This document shows positions 36,186 through 47,209 of a stretch of DNA of 60,000 nt, one piece after another. The notes below the pieces were generated by a model. It made no database searches, was not told where the DNA came from, and was given only the letters and a program-made list of their open reading frames with translations. The position numbers and the translations under genes were made by a program. Source of the DNA: Takakia lepidozioides (lineage: Eukaryota > Streptophyta > Takakiopsida > Takakiales > Takakiaceae); the NCBI GenBank assembly GCA_030704615.1, contig CM060731.1, positions 8,806,001-8,866,000 on the forward strand. Reading direction: 5' to 3'. How positions within the stretch are numbered: position 1 is the first letter of the stretch; each line of letters starts with the position of its first letter.

Positions 36186-37205
36186 ACTAACCACCATGTA
36201 ACCCTCTGCAACCCATGTAACCCCATGACCCTCTGTAACCCTCACCAGGTGTAACCCTCTGTAACACCGCAGAGCGTCACCCCCCCCCCCCCTATGTAAC
36301 TCTCACTCCATGTAACCCTCTATAAAACTTTGCAACCCATGTAATCCTCTGTGACCCTCTTAACCCATGTAGCCCTCTGTAACCCATGTAACCCCATGAC
36401 CTTCTGTAACCCTCAACATGTAACCCCATGTAACCCTCACCACCATGTAACCCTCTGTAACACCGCAGAGTGTCACCCTCACCCCTATGTAACCCTCACT
36501 CCATGTAACCCTCTGTAACCCTCACCAGGTATAACCCTCACCACCATGTAACCCATATAACCCTCTATAACACCGTAGAGTGTCACCCTCACCCCTATGT
36601 AACCCTCATTCCATATAACCCTTACCACCATGTAACCCTTTGTAACACCGCAGAGTGTCACCCTCACCCCATGTAACCCTCTGTAACCCTCACCAGGTGT
36701 AACCCTCACCACCATGTGACCCTCTGTAACCCATGTAACCCTCTGTAACCCTCACCAGGTGTAACCCTCACCACCATGTAACCCTCTATAACCCATGTAA
36801 CCCTCTGTAACACCGCAGAGTGTCACCCTCACCCCCATGTAACCCTCACTCCATGTAACCCTCTTGTGACCCTCTGTAACCCTCTGTAACCCATGTAACC
36901 CTCTGTAACACCGCAGAGTGTCACCCTCACCCCCATGTAACCCTCATTCCATGTAACCCTCTTTGACCCTCTGTAACCTTCACCAGATGTAACCCTCACC
37001 ACCATGTAACCCTCTGTAACCCGTGTATCCCTCTGTAACACCGTAGAGTGTCACCCTCACCCCTATGTAACCCTCACTCCATGTAACCCTCTGTAACCCT
37101 TTGTAACCCATGTAACCCTTTGTGACCCTCTGTAACCCATGTAACCCTCTATGACCCTATGTAACCCATGTAACCCTCTGTAACCCATGTAACCCTCTGT
37201 AACTC
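36186..37205. repeat. TGTAACCC-type minisatellite, about 1 kb
   Basis: The array is built from 9-10-base words such as TGTAACCCTC and CATGTAACC. It is organised in longer units that each contain CACCGCAGAGTGTCACCC (starting near 36267, 36464, 36571, 36645, 36812, 36911 and 37038). A run of C lies near 36281-36292. Open frames across it are repeat artefacts. It differs from the plant telomere unit CCCTAAA, so it is best called a minisatellite. Confidence 0.9.
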
Positions 37206-37632
37206 CGCCTCGTGTCCATCATACACGTGTAAACTATCCGACGGCCGAATGGAGGTTGAAATGGAGTGAAACCCTAATTTGCTCTCTCCATCCGTTTTTC
37301 AGATTCCTAGCTCGCTCGTTTTTTTGCTTTGGGGCATCAGCTTTTTGCAATTCCCGTGGCCAATCGGCTTCACACATCAATGCGAAAGATTTGTAGTTTA
37401 TTCAGTTCAGTATCGTCCTCCCAGCAACATGCAAAACAACATTTTCCGCGCAGCGATCCGGCAAATCTATTACTACGGTTTTCTCTACGATTGATACGGT
37501 TGTCTCTATCATTTTTCTTTCTCAATGTCATTCTTGTTGTTTTGTCACCATCCCCGATGGCTATGGTATTCCTGATATCCGCATTAGGAAAGGGTTTTGT
37601 TTCTTTCGGTCTAGCCATGCAAGCAGCCGCTT
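37206..37632. other. No gene seen
   Basis: About 430 bases between the minisatellite and the repeated flank of the gypsy element. No family match on either strand. Confidence 0.4.
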
Positions 37633-37798
37633 TGTCGTGCGCATACATATCGCTACACAACTACATCGCTGTCCAAAACCACACAACACATGTGCACACC
37701 ACACACTAGTATACCACTAGTCCACCACTAATCCAGCCACTAGTCCAACCACTAGGCTACAACTAGTCAGCCACTATGGCAGTCACTAGTCCACACAA
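37633..37798. repeat. CACTAGTCCA-rich repeat, copy outside the 3' LTR
   Basis: This 166-bp segment (from TGTCGTGCGCATACATATCG to CACTAGTCCACACAA) recurs almost unchanged at 38118-38294. It contains several short CACTAGTCCA / CACTAGGCTAC words. It sits immediately outside the 3' LTR of the gypsy element. Confidence 0.85.
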
Positions 37799-38115
37799 TG
37801 ATAAAGAAGAAGAATACAAGCACGAGCTCACAAATCTGAAGCATAACCTCATGCATATATAACCTCATCACTCAAATACAAGTCAAGCCAAGTGCACCCC
37901 ACGCCATGGGGAATCCACACTACGGCGCCATAGCTAGGCGCGGTGAGGCTCAACTCGAGAAAGATGAGCCTTCCGCGCTTGCCGTGAAGATAACCACTCC
38001 AGGGCCTAAATCTGCCTTGACCCCTGGATTGACACTTGGGCCAATCCCAAATGTCAATATGTAAAAGCTAGCTATTTCCTAGCTAGTTTCACACTAGTGG
38101 TAAAATAACTTGACA
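37799..38115 (-). repeat. 3' LTR of the gypsy element
   Basis: 317 bases, nearly identical to 47210-47524. In plus view it starts TGATAAAGAAG and ends AACTTGACA, giving canonical TG...CA ends. The internal motif at 37954-37969 is the one complementary to the putative primer-binding site. Confidence 0.88.
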
Positions 38116-38117
38116 GC

Positions 38118-38294
38118 TGTCGTGCGCATACATATCGCTACACAAATACATCGCTGTCCAAAACCACACAACACATGTGCACACCACACACTAGTATACC
38201 ACTAGTCCACCACTAGTCCAGCCACTAGTCCAACCACTAGGCTACAACTAGTCAGTCACTAGGCTACCACTATGGCAGTCACTAGTCCACACAA
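38118..38294. repeat. CACTAGTCCA-rich repeat, copy inside the 3' LTR
   Basis: A duplicate of 37633-37798 with one extra short word. It lies just inside the 3' LTR, where a polypurine tract would be expected. On the element's sense strand the nearest G-rich run, TATGGGGGCGAT, lies just upstream of this repeat. Confidence 0.8.
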
Positions 38295-38553
38295 TCGCCC
38301 CCATAGCTGGTGCTTAGGTCCCTCTAAGTCCAGGTAGCCACAAAATGTGATAGTGACCATAGCCTCACTAAGTCCTCCACCACTATCCCTACTACACTCA
38401 AACTCAATAGATCAAGAGGCCGGGTGCAAGAGTTGCCCCATTGTTAGTCGCCGTCTTGCAACCTATGAACTTGAGCTTGGGATCTCATGTATTGACTCCT
38501 ATGAGCTTGGCCTCCCATGTCTTGTTAGCTGCCTCCAGTCATGTCCACTGCCA

Positions 38554-40103
38554 CTATCCCAAGCAGTGTGGACACAACCAATCTCCGTCAGGAACCTTCT
38601 CAAGAGGTGGTGTCAAGCATCCCATATGCCAACCCCTTGAGCATCGATCACACACCAGCATGGTGGCTGCCCCTTTGGCAGATTCACAGAGCATGCACCT
38701 CAAACCTGCAGGTACCACTGCCAAGTTTGGGTCAACTTTGCCATCGACATTGGGAAGGTGACATGGCGCACAATTACGCACATGGTCCTTCCAAGTCATG
38801 CCATCCCGACCCTCCAAGATCAGGACCCCTGAGGGCAACACCTCTCGAACCCTCAGAATAACACGCCCTGCAGTAACATCCAGAGTCGTAGGAGCAGTCT
38901 GCTGCAAATAAACATAGTCACCAGGGCTAAACCTCCAAACCCCAGGACGATATCCTCCACCACGTATAGTGGCATACCTCAACGTATCACGGTGTTGTGC
39001 AATGGCAAGGTTCTCAAAAGCCATGGGCATCACTTTCTTGAACAACTCTGCACGCTGATCACATGCACGTACCCACACGTCCGGATCGTCAAGGTTAAGA
39101 ACTTGAGCAGTGTCCCTACGAATGGCTGCAGGCAAATCCGGCTCTCGCCAAAGAAAAGGAAATATGGTGAGAAGGAGGCAAGTGATGCTTGTTTGCTGAA
39201 CCTGTAGCCCATGGCTAACCAAGGAACCTGAAGATCCCAATCTCCTAGGTGTCCCTTCTGCAAGCCATACTTGCGCAAACCCCTCTTCACCGTCTGAACA
39301 ACTCTCTCTGCTAAGCCATCGGCCTCAGGATGATCCTGAGAAGTGGTGCGGTGGTCTATCAAGGCTTTATCACACAAAGCCTGAAACTCCCCCAAAAACT
39401 CTCTCTCTTGGTCCGTGAGTACCTCAGCTGGAGCACCAAATCGGCTAAGCACACGATCCAAGAATGCATACGCAGCCCCCTCACTAGCCTTGTCAGGCAA
39501 TGGAACCAACTCAATCCACTTGGAGAAGTGCTCCACCATCACCAACACATATCTGTGGTGGCGCATAGTCAGTGGCAACGGTCCTGCGAAGTCAAGACTC
39601 CACCTGTAGCCCAATCCCATGATTGGTAAAGGATGCAACTGTGGTGTAGGGGCGTTGAATGAAGCACGCACCCTGTCACACACCATGCACCTAGCCACGA
39701 ATTGTTGCACCTCTGTATGCATACCACGCCACCAATACTGCCCCTGCAGTAAACTGTGAGTGCGTCGCACTCCAAAATGCCCCAACTCCTCATGGGCATG
39801 CCGCACTAACCGTGCATGCTGTGTGGGGTGAGGCACAATCCTCACCCGACCATCCTCCCACACTCGAAGTAGGTGTATCCCCTCCCACTTGAACATCTTG
39901 GCTCGTTGCAGGATCCGATCCCTCTCCCTGGCAGTCACAATGGCTGCCGTGTCTCCCGTGCGGAGGTAGTCCAACACAGCCGAATCCTCATGTATATCTC
40001 TGGCACCACCTAGCTCAACACTAGCCTCAGGGTCCTCAGACACTCCGTCTACAGTCATCCCTGTTGTAGGTCCAATCTGACCTCCCGATGCCAAGATACA
40101 CAA
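38554..40103 (-). pseudogene. Integrase with C-terminal PHD finger (gypsy element)
   Basis: 39030-40103 carries the zinc-binding HHCC region (HAHEELGHFGVRRTHSLLQG, then CMVCDRV) and the catalytic core: Asp in RWSLDFAGPL, Asp in VLTDQEREF and Glu in EADGLAERVVQTVKRG. A frameshift near 39,150 moves to the 38554-39240 frame, which continues with the C-terminal DNA-binding region (WRFSPGDYVYLQQ). It then ends in a PHD finger at 38557-38697 with Cys4-His-Cys3 spacing: CMLC, CDRC, GWHMGC, and WLCPHC. The stop follows two residues after the last Cys. Chromoviruses usually have a chromodomain here; none is seen. Confidence 0.88.
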
Positions 40104-40118
40104 AAATGCAGATGCGTG

Positions 40119-41740
40119 TCATCCCGGCATCATCTCCTCGTCCGTCTCATCATGCCACCGAGCTCCAATGTCATCCTGCTGGCTCATGCATGGATTGCGA
40201 CTCAATCCATCCGCATCCCGATTGACCAAACCCGGTCGATGCACAACCTGAAAGTCATACTCCTGGAGTATAAGTGCCCACCGTGCAAGCTTCCCTGTAA
40301 GCTTGTCTGACTCCATCAACCACTTGAGTGGCTGGTGATCCGTGACAAGGGTGAAAAGATTGCCGTATAGATAGCACCTGAAGTGTGCCACGGCCCACAC
40401 TGCAGCTAAGCACTCTCCCTCATATGAGCTGTACTTAGCCTCTGCAGCGTTGTTCGAGCGGCTAGCGTAAGCCACTACGAACTCTCTTCCCTCATCATCC
40501 ACCTGTGTGAGCACCGCTCCAAGCCCCAGCATGCTCCAATCCGTATGCAGCTGAAAGGGACGCCCCCTGATAGGTCGTCTCAGGATAGGCGCCGAGCTCA
40601 ACCTCGCCTTGAGCTCTTGAAAAGCTCGTTCCTGCTCATCTTCCCACTGCCACTCCTGGTCACCTTGGTCAGCTTGGTTAGAGCCTTTGCAATGGTACTA
40701 AAATCCCTTGACAAACCGTCTATAATAGTTTGCCAACCCCATGAAAGCTCGAACTCGGCTCACATCCGTGGGGCGTGGAATTTGTGCAATGGCCTCTACC
40801 TTAGTCTATTGTACCCCCAATCCTCCAGGATATATCATGTGACCCAGATACTCAATCTGGTTGTGGAAAAACTTGCACTTCCCCGGATGCAACTTCAATC
40901 CGTGCGCTCTCAAGCGCTCCAATACCACCTGAAGGTGTCTCTCATGCTCCTCCATCGTAACACTAAAGATGATGATGTCATCTATGTAGCACCGAGCAAA
41001 GTCCACCCTGCTAGAATCCTATCCATGACTCTCTGAAACTCTGCAGGAGCATTCTTAAGCCCAAATGGTAAGAACCGCCACTGATATAGGCAATCCTTGC
41101 CGTGCTCATTGATCCCCCAGAATGCCGTCTTCTGCTTGTCCGCCTCCTTGATTGGCAACTGGTGATATCCGGATCGTAAATCCAAAGTGCTAAAGGCCTT
41201 AGCATGCCCGATGGCATCAAAGATCTCCTCTGGTGTTGGCATGGCATACTTATCGGACTTGGTCTGACGATTTACAGGCCGGTAATCACCGCACATACGT
41301 CTCTCCGTCCAATTGCCATAGACATCCTTCTTGGCTGGCATCACTGTGGCTGAAGCATACTCTCCACCAGAGAGCTCCACCAAACCTGCCTCCCAGAGAT
41401 CTTGAGTCCTCATCTGAATCAAAGACCTCTCCATGTCACTGTATCTATAGGGTCTCCGAAAGATTGGCGTGTCAGTGGCCAACTCAATACGGATCTCTTG
41501 ACCCTTCAGTGCTCCCAAGTCCTTCAAACTGAAGGCAAAGCAATTCCTGTAAGCCCTCAGGAACCGCCGTATACGTCGTCTCTCTCCTCCGGTGACAATG
41601 GGTCCAATGTCAGGCTCCCAATTGTCCTCCGTAACTGCAACCTTAAGTCCAGTGGGCTTAGAGGTAGATGACGCGTCCAGTGGTTGCTATGTTGCAACCT
41701 CTTGAGCAGTACTCCCTGCCTGCTCAGTCAATGACAAGGC
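40119..41740 (-). pseudogene. Reverse transcriptase and RNase H (gypsy element)
   Basis: 40982-41527 holds the RT fingers and palm (KAFSTLDLRSGYHQL, FLPFGLKNAPAEFQRVMDRI). A frameshift near 41,000 leads to 40806-41006 with the catalytic YIDDIIIFS and the thumb segment HPGKCKFFHNQIEYLGH. 40119-40601 is RNase H, starting at the first catalytic Asp (FQLHTDWSMLGLGAVLTQ) and running through YSSYEGECLAAVWA, TDHQPLKWLM and NRDADGLSR. The linker upstream (41528-41740) is open apart from one nonsense codon near 41,685. Confidence 0.9.
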
Positions 41741-41754
41741 CTCATCCTGCCCCA

Positions 41755-43325
41755 TCATCTCATCCTTGAGACCTCCTCAACCCGAGAAGAATCCCCAACC
41801 TCATCCATCACAGCCGCCTTGGCTGCCAACTCCCTCTGAACCTCGAGCACCTCCCACGTGTGCCATGGATGCATGCACCCCGTGGTCCTCACATGCTCGC
41901 CCCCACTCACTGCCTGTACCGTCTCGGTAGGCAGAGAGACCATTGAGGGAAGTGTACTCCGCACTCTGCGTTGCTCAGCCAGAGCCAAGCTGATAATCCA
42001 GGTCAAGCAATTGAGATCCATTGCTTGCCCCAACACTTGACGACGTGATGCCTCAGAAAGAGACGACACCGCCGTGGTACCAGTGGTAAAACCCATTGCC
42101 CGCTCACGCTCGTCAGCATTAGGCTCCACTAACTGCTGCAACTGAGCATCCCACAGGAGGCCAGGTCCACTATCCCGGAAAGCATGCGATCCTGGGAAGC
42201 TGAGCAGTGTAGGTAATGCTGCTCGTGGTTGACCCACCTTGTTGACCCACCTTGTTGACCACTGCCAAAGGCGAACGGTCATCGTGTCTCACACGCTGAG
42301 ACTACCTCCCTGTGTCTAGAATGTTATCCACTGTGAGATGTGCTGGCCGTTGCACCCCATCAAATGCACGCTTGAGCAGTGCAAGGTGGCATCAAGTTAG
42401 TCCACCATAGCCGTGGACGATGAGCCCGTGACCCCACTGTAGCTGCATCTAGCAACACTGCTGACCCAAGCCACGACCGGACTTGATGCACACTAGCCAT
42501 CACCCTGGCCCGAGAATCGCCCATCAGTGGCACATTCTCCAAGATGTATGCTGGAGATACAGCTTGATGAAGCTGCAAGTGGCGCAAAACCCGCACCATC
42601 TCCCAAAACAGACCCGACCTCGAGTCTCGCAATCCATTGCCATGCCCGGCTGATGAATGCCCTTGGCAGGGCCAACCTGCCACTACCAGATCAATGGAGC
42701 CAACCCGCTCCAAATCATGCGCCCCCAGCATCAAAATGTCTGCTGGCAAGGCCTGCTGATATCCACGAATTGCAGACACCGACAACAACTCAGGGTACCG
42801 CTGCACCAACTGAGCAACATGGCAAAGTGAAACGCGTCGTGCAGTCTCATCCCTCTCCACATACAGGTAACGCCGAACTCGTACACCTGCTTGTAACACA
42901 GCAGCCAATCCGGTGCTGATCCCGCCAAACAAGTCCAGAAGACAAATGCCTTCATCCGGATATTGCCACACAATAGGTGTGGTGTCCAATGGAGACAATT
43001 GAGGTGGTCCTGGTGCAATCCCCACACTCTCCTCCTCTCCTGACGGTACAAAAGCCTCCACCCAGGCTTGTTGCACCCGTCGATCAGCATCCCGTTGCAA
43101 ATCCTTGCTCGTGCCCCACAATGGAGTCTGAGCAACCATGGTAGGCAACTCCGCCATACCATACATGTCATCCTGCTCTCCCGGAGGTGGTACATCCTCT
43201 GAATGAGCATTGCCCTCAAGCAACTCTCTAGGCCAACTCACTGCCGCTGTGAATGCTGCTAGTGTCGGCATCTTGCCTTGCTGGGCAACCGCAACTCCTC
43301 CTATGAACGTCACAGGGAGCTGCAC
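41755..43325 (-). pseudogene. C5-cytosine DNA methyltransferase domain inside the gypsy polyprotein
   Basis: 42360-43325 (321 residues) contains, in order: motif I DLFGGISTG (131-139), an acidic residue after the second strand (YVERDE, 155-160), motif IV with the catalytic Cys (GWPCQGHSSAG, Cys220), motif VI ENV (263-265) and motif VIII RPRLWWTN (303-310). 41755-42282 supplies the C-terminal lobe: EPNADERERAMGF and LGQAMDLNCLTWI, equivalent to motifs IX-X. The order is unpermuted. The GISTGL, RAHRPRLWWTN and C-terminal RRQVLG features are closest to the DNMT3/DRM side of the family. The break between the halves comprises a frameshift near 42,375, a stop near 42,325 and a 13-bp tandem duplication near 42,235-42,262. 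The N-terminus runs straight on from the protease, so it was made as part of the polyprotein. Confidence 0.9.
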
Positions 43326-43720
43326 ACGCCGGCCCTCCCCTGACTGCCATGCAGCCTATAGGAAGCTGACTCCTCCCAAAAATCCAGGGTGAAGCCCATG
43401 GGTACAACCACTGCCCCACCAACCAGGACATCGTATGAGACTGCGTCTGTCACAATGGCCTTGGCTCGCATCACTGAGCCATCTGTAGGGTGATCCGGCC
43501 GTAGTCTGATAGCCAACTCACGCCGTGTCATGCCCGAGCCTGCTCCGATCCTCCCAGAGACGTCTGTATCTGGAAAGGACAAGGCTCCATATCCGCCTCC
43601 GTGAGGCCCAAGCCTGCAATAGCAGCTCTGCCCAGCATCAATGGCTGAGCTCCCGAGTCCAACAAGACCCGCAGTGGCCGGTACCTCTTGCCTGCCGGTC
43701 CACTCAAACAGAAATGCCAT
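43310..43720 (-). pseudogene. Retroviral-type aspartic protease (gypsy element)
   Basis: The active-site motif LLDSGAQPLMLG is readable in the frame just below 43,690. After a frameshift it continues as MTRRELAIRLRPDHPTDGS, AIVTDAVSYDVLVGG and VVPMGFTLDFW, the flap and second half of a one-domain protease. It lies between Gag and the methyltransferase and would cleave the polyprotein. It is broken by the frameshift near 43,560. Confidence 0.75.
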
Positions 43721-43835
43721 CCTGGTTGTCTAACATGACAACTCCAGGTGTCACCATGGCGCGCTCAATGGCTGGCCTAGGGCAGCTCCATCAACCTGGC
43801 AGCTGCAGCTTGCCATGGCGCCGCCGTGGCAGTCT

Positions 43836-44900
43836 TCAGCAGATCCACCTCTGGTCCCATGGCCCTCTGGCAGGAGGTGGACTCCCCTCCAACCTGAGCT
43901 GTAGCCTGGCAGCAGCCTCTGCTCTAGCTGCTGAAGCCGTTGGCCATGCCTTGGTCAACACCCTGACCTCCGCGTCCTTGGCCACGTTGAGCTTGCCCTT
44001 GGCCTGCACCTCGTGGCTGGCCACCTCGTCCTCTCTGGGCTGCTCCACCTCGCCCCCGGCCACCATTGTTCCCTTGGAACTGGCCTGGGCGCAACTCAGG
44101 ATGCAAACCATAACACTGGGCCTCTCCATGCCCGTGCTTGCCACAATGCCCACACTGCACTGTGCAGGCTGTGCATGTGCCGGCCCTTTGCCTCCCTCTG
44201 GCAATCCTTCTTGACATGGGGTCCTCCACATGTCCAGCACACCACATCCGCCCGTTGTTGGCCAGCAAATGAAGGGAGAGACCCCTGCATCTGAGGTCCT
44301 CTCCCCTTCCCTGAGCTTCACCTGAGCCCCCTTGTTGCCTTGAGCACGTTGAGGTAGTGGTTGGCTAGGAGCACCACTACCCCGTGGTGTCTCCTTAGCA
44401 AATCCCACCATGACCACTCGTTCCTCCACCATGTTGACTCTATCCGCTCTGCAAGCAAAACACATTTGCTAAGGTGGGTTGGGCCGCTTGTAGGAGAGTT
44501 GCATCCCGCACCCTTCTCCTCAGCTCCTTGTCCAATATCCCATACCAGAATTGGACTGCCTGAGCTTCCGTAACCCCTTGGGTTACATTTATCAAGCGCC
44601 TCATGCGAGTGAAAGCCTCCCTCAAGCTCTCGTCGGCTTCCGTTGGAACTCTTGCAAGCTCCGCAACTTCTCTGTCCTCACCCCTTGGTAGTTCCCTCTC
44701 AACTCTTCGAAGAACTCCACAACAGGGTTGAAGGCAGGCACGGGTGCTAGTGCTGGTGCGGTAGTGGCTTGGGTGGACGTCGTAGCTACTGTCCACCAGT
44801 CCCACTAGTCCACTGCTACTGCTGAAGCTGCCGGTGCAGCGGCAGGTGTAGCCACTGCCCTCGTGGCTCTAGTGCCCCTAGTGATGGGACACTGAAGGTG
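43836..44900 (-). pseudogene. Gag with zinc knuckles (gypsy element)
   Basis: About 44,890-44,650 reads as an Ala/Thr/Pro-rich start followed by FNPVVEFFEELRGNYQGVR. 44440-44700 (other frame) carries the capsid-like LREAFTRMRRLINVTQGVTE and QFWYGILDKELRRRVRDAT. Downstream there are two zinc knuckles in different frames: CWTCGGPHVKKDC and CGHCGKHGHGEAQC. A Gly/Arg/Gln-rich tail follows. At least two frameshifts are present. No convincing start codon could be fixed. Confidence 0.75.
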
Positions 44901-47193
44901 CCTAAACCCACACCGAGTGCCTCACGCAGTCACCTCCGTGTTGACACTCCCGGTCAAACATGTCCCTAACCCCCTCTCCACAAGGTAACCGGGTAGAGAA
45001 CCTGTTGCGGCTTTGGTTTACCCTAGTACCTGCATCCACCGCAAGCACTCCTATGGTTGGCTGGTCATCACCTCCAACCTCACCACAGGAGAAACAATGA
45101 TGGTCTGGCTGGTCATCACCCCAGCCTCACCATCGACAGCATGCTCTAGGACTGGCCGGTGATCAAATCCGGACCAATCACCTATAAAAACAAGCGCCCA
45201 CACAAAACTAGCATGGCGCACAGTCAAGCATGCAGGTATGGAGGGGATCCAAACACAAGAAATCAGAACGACAACTCCCCCACACCAAAAACAACTCCAC
45301 GGTGTTGCTCTTGCAAGGACACCCCAGCCCAAACCCGGACTGACTCTTGCCTCCACCTACGGAAAGGTCTTGGCCTAATGAGAGGGTGGAAACTACGAGG
45401 AAGAGAAGCTAAAGCAATAACCCCAGCATGCCCTCATCCCAACACTCTTCCTCTCCTCTCTTCCCTCACTTGCATGACCATGGGAATATCATGAAGATAC
45501 TCCTCAAACCGCCCTCCACGAGCTTCAAAATTCGGCCTTCAGACCACATGCCAGTCCTTAGGCAGTCCACCAGTGCCTCCACGAGTCAACACGGGCCACA
45601 CAACCACCACAGCCCACACAGCTCACTGGTCACAGCCGTCACAGTCCCACAGGCCACTGGGCACAGCCTGTCACAGCCCGTCACAGCTGCCCACAGCACT
45701 CACAGCCCACAGTCACAGGCCACTGGCACAGCCCCACAGCCCACAGTTGTCACAGCCCCTCACAGCCCAGTGTCACTCAGGGCCCACAGCCCCTAAAGGC
45801 CTCAGGCACCACACCCCTCACAGCCCAAAGGCCAACAGCCCACAGCCCCACAGCCCTCACAGCCCCACAGGCCATCATCTGCCCCATCCATGGCCGCTCT
45901 GGCAGTTTAGCCATTTCTCCAAGGGGTTTAGCCACGCCAAGCTAGGGTTTGTGTCTCTTGGACTCTAGGCTTCTTTCCACCGAGCTATGGCGGCTGTGAG
46001 GAAATCAGCAAGGTATTCTTGCTCTTTCGGCTCCCACACACCACCATAGTAGCCCTAAGCCATGAGGGGGTTGCCACAAACCAAGCCTTCTTTCTCACTT
46101 AGCCTCCCCAAACACGCCACTAAACTCAATGGCAAACAACCAAGCCTGCTGGTTCCCAGCCCTTGTGAGCACTCATTCAAGCACTCTCCTTGGCCATAGC
46201 ATCTGTCTTAGAGCCTATTCCAGCCCCCTACACCTGCTGCTTCAAGAGTTGCGCTCCCTTCAAGCTTGAAGTTGAAACCCCAACTCACATAGGCCCTACA
46301 AGTGCTTTTCTTTCACTCCAAGTGGAAACCAGCCCTAGACCTTCCGTTCTAGCTCTCTAAAGCTTGAAAACAAGAGCCTCAATGGGCTGAAGGCATGCTC
46401 CACACATGCCCCACTCTCACCATAAGAGAATCAGCTCCTTTGCTTCATTTCTTGCACCCACAAACCTGAAAATACAAGCTTCAGCAGGCTGAAAGCATGC
46501 TCCACATGCCCTACAGGGAAACCAGCCCCTTCCTTCCTTTCTTGCACTCCCACACCTGAAAGTGCAAGCCTTCACCAGGCTGATAGCATGCTCCACACAT
46601 GCATTGCCCTCACATAAGGGAAGTCAGCCCTTCCCTCTTCCTTGCTTGCCCTCCAAGCTTGAAGATGGAAGCTTCAATGAGCTGAATACATGCTCCACAC
46701 ATGCAACCTCTTCACACAAGATATCAGCCCCCTATCTTGGCTCCTTGGCTCCTTGATGCTCTCTAAGACAAGACTAAGCACTCCACAGCCTTTGCCAAGC
46801 TCCTGAAACCCTAAGGCTTACATTTCCAGCCACCCTCGTTGGTCTGCAATCCTTCACACAATGAAAGCTCGCATTCCCAAGTCCAGTTCTCAGCTTTGCC
46901 ACCAAAGCCACTATAACCTGCTCTTGACTGGTCCTCTTCCCAATCGTGCTTGCTCATGCATGTACACAATCTGAAACCATCAAGGTGCTCTGGAATTACC
47001 TGCAGCATGGTGCTTTCATCTCTGAAGCTGAAGATCGAATGCCAAGGTCTACCACCTCGTAACCCACATCGCCTCCGCTTCTAACAACCAAGAGCTCCAC
47101 GTGTGCTCCTTGCATAACAACTTGGTTTCTCTCATTCTCAAGCAAAAACCACAAGTGCTACAACTAACTCGTATCTGGCACTCACAGATACGA
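44901..47193 (-). other. Long non-coding leader of the gypsy element with internal repeats
   Basis: There is no Gag-like frame between the 5' LTR and Gag. Two repeat fields lie here. From 45590 to 45880, CACAGCCC/CACAGTCAC words repeat densely and generate spurious Pro/Ser/Thr-rich frames. From about 46370 to 46760, a unit of about 100 bp containing CATGCTCCACA repeats four times (near 46393, 46495, 46586 and 46690). A short duplicated phrase (GGCTGGTCATCACC) occurs at 45058-45120. Confidence 0.6.
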
Positions 47194-47194
47194 G
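47168..47194. other. Perfect hairpin next to the putative primer-binding site
   Basis: Arms 47168-47177 (CTCGTATCTG) and 47185-47194 (CAGATACGAG) are exact inverted repeats with a 7-base loop. The right arm touches the primer-binding motif that abuts the 5' LTR. Confidence 0.85.
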
Positions 47195-47209
47195 CTCATC
47201 TTTCTCGAG
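47194..47209 (-). promoter_or_regulatory. Putative self-complementary primer-binding site
   Basis: These 16 bases directly adjoin the inner edge of the 5' LTR (47210), the PBS position. On the sense strand they read CTCGAGAAAGATGAGC. The exact complement occurs within each LTR (37954-37969 and 47363-47378 in plus view). They do not resemble the initiator-tRNA-Met type PBS. This is the layout of Tf1-like elements, where the 5' end of the RNA folds back as primer. Transcription would then be expected to start at the LTR copy of the motif. Confidence 0.7.

Noticed and set aside
36485-37041. Open frames with VRVT/GYRGLHGVR repeats on the minus strand
   Set aside because: Artefact of the TGTAACCC minisatellite.
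36186-37205. Telomere or interstitial telomeric sequence
   Set aside because: The words are TGTAACCC-type with many variants, not the plant CCCTAAA unit or another telomere repeat that I know.
45428-45968. Pro/Ser/Thr/His-rich plus-strand frames
   Set aside because: They are translations of the CACAGCCC repeat inside the gypsy leader, on the strand opposite to the element's genes.
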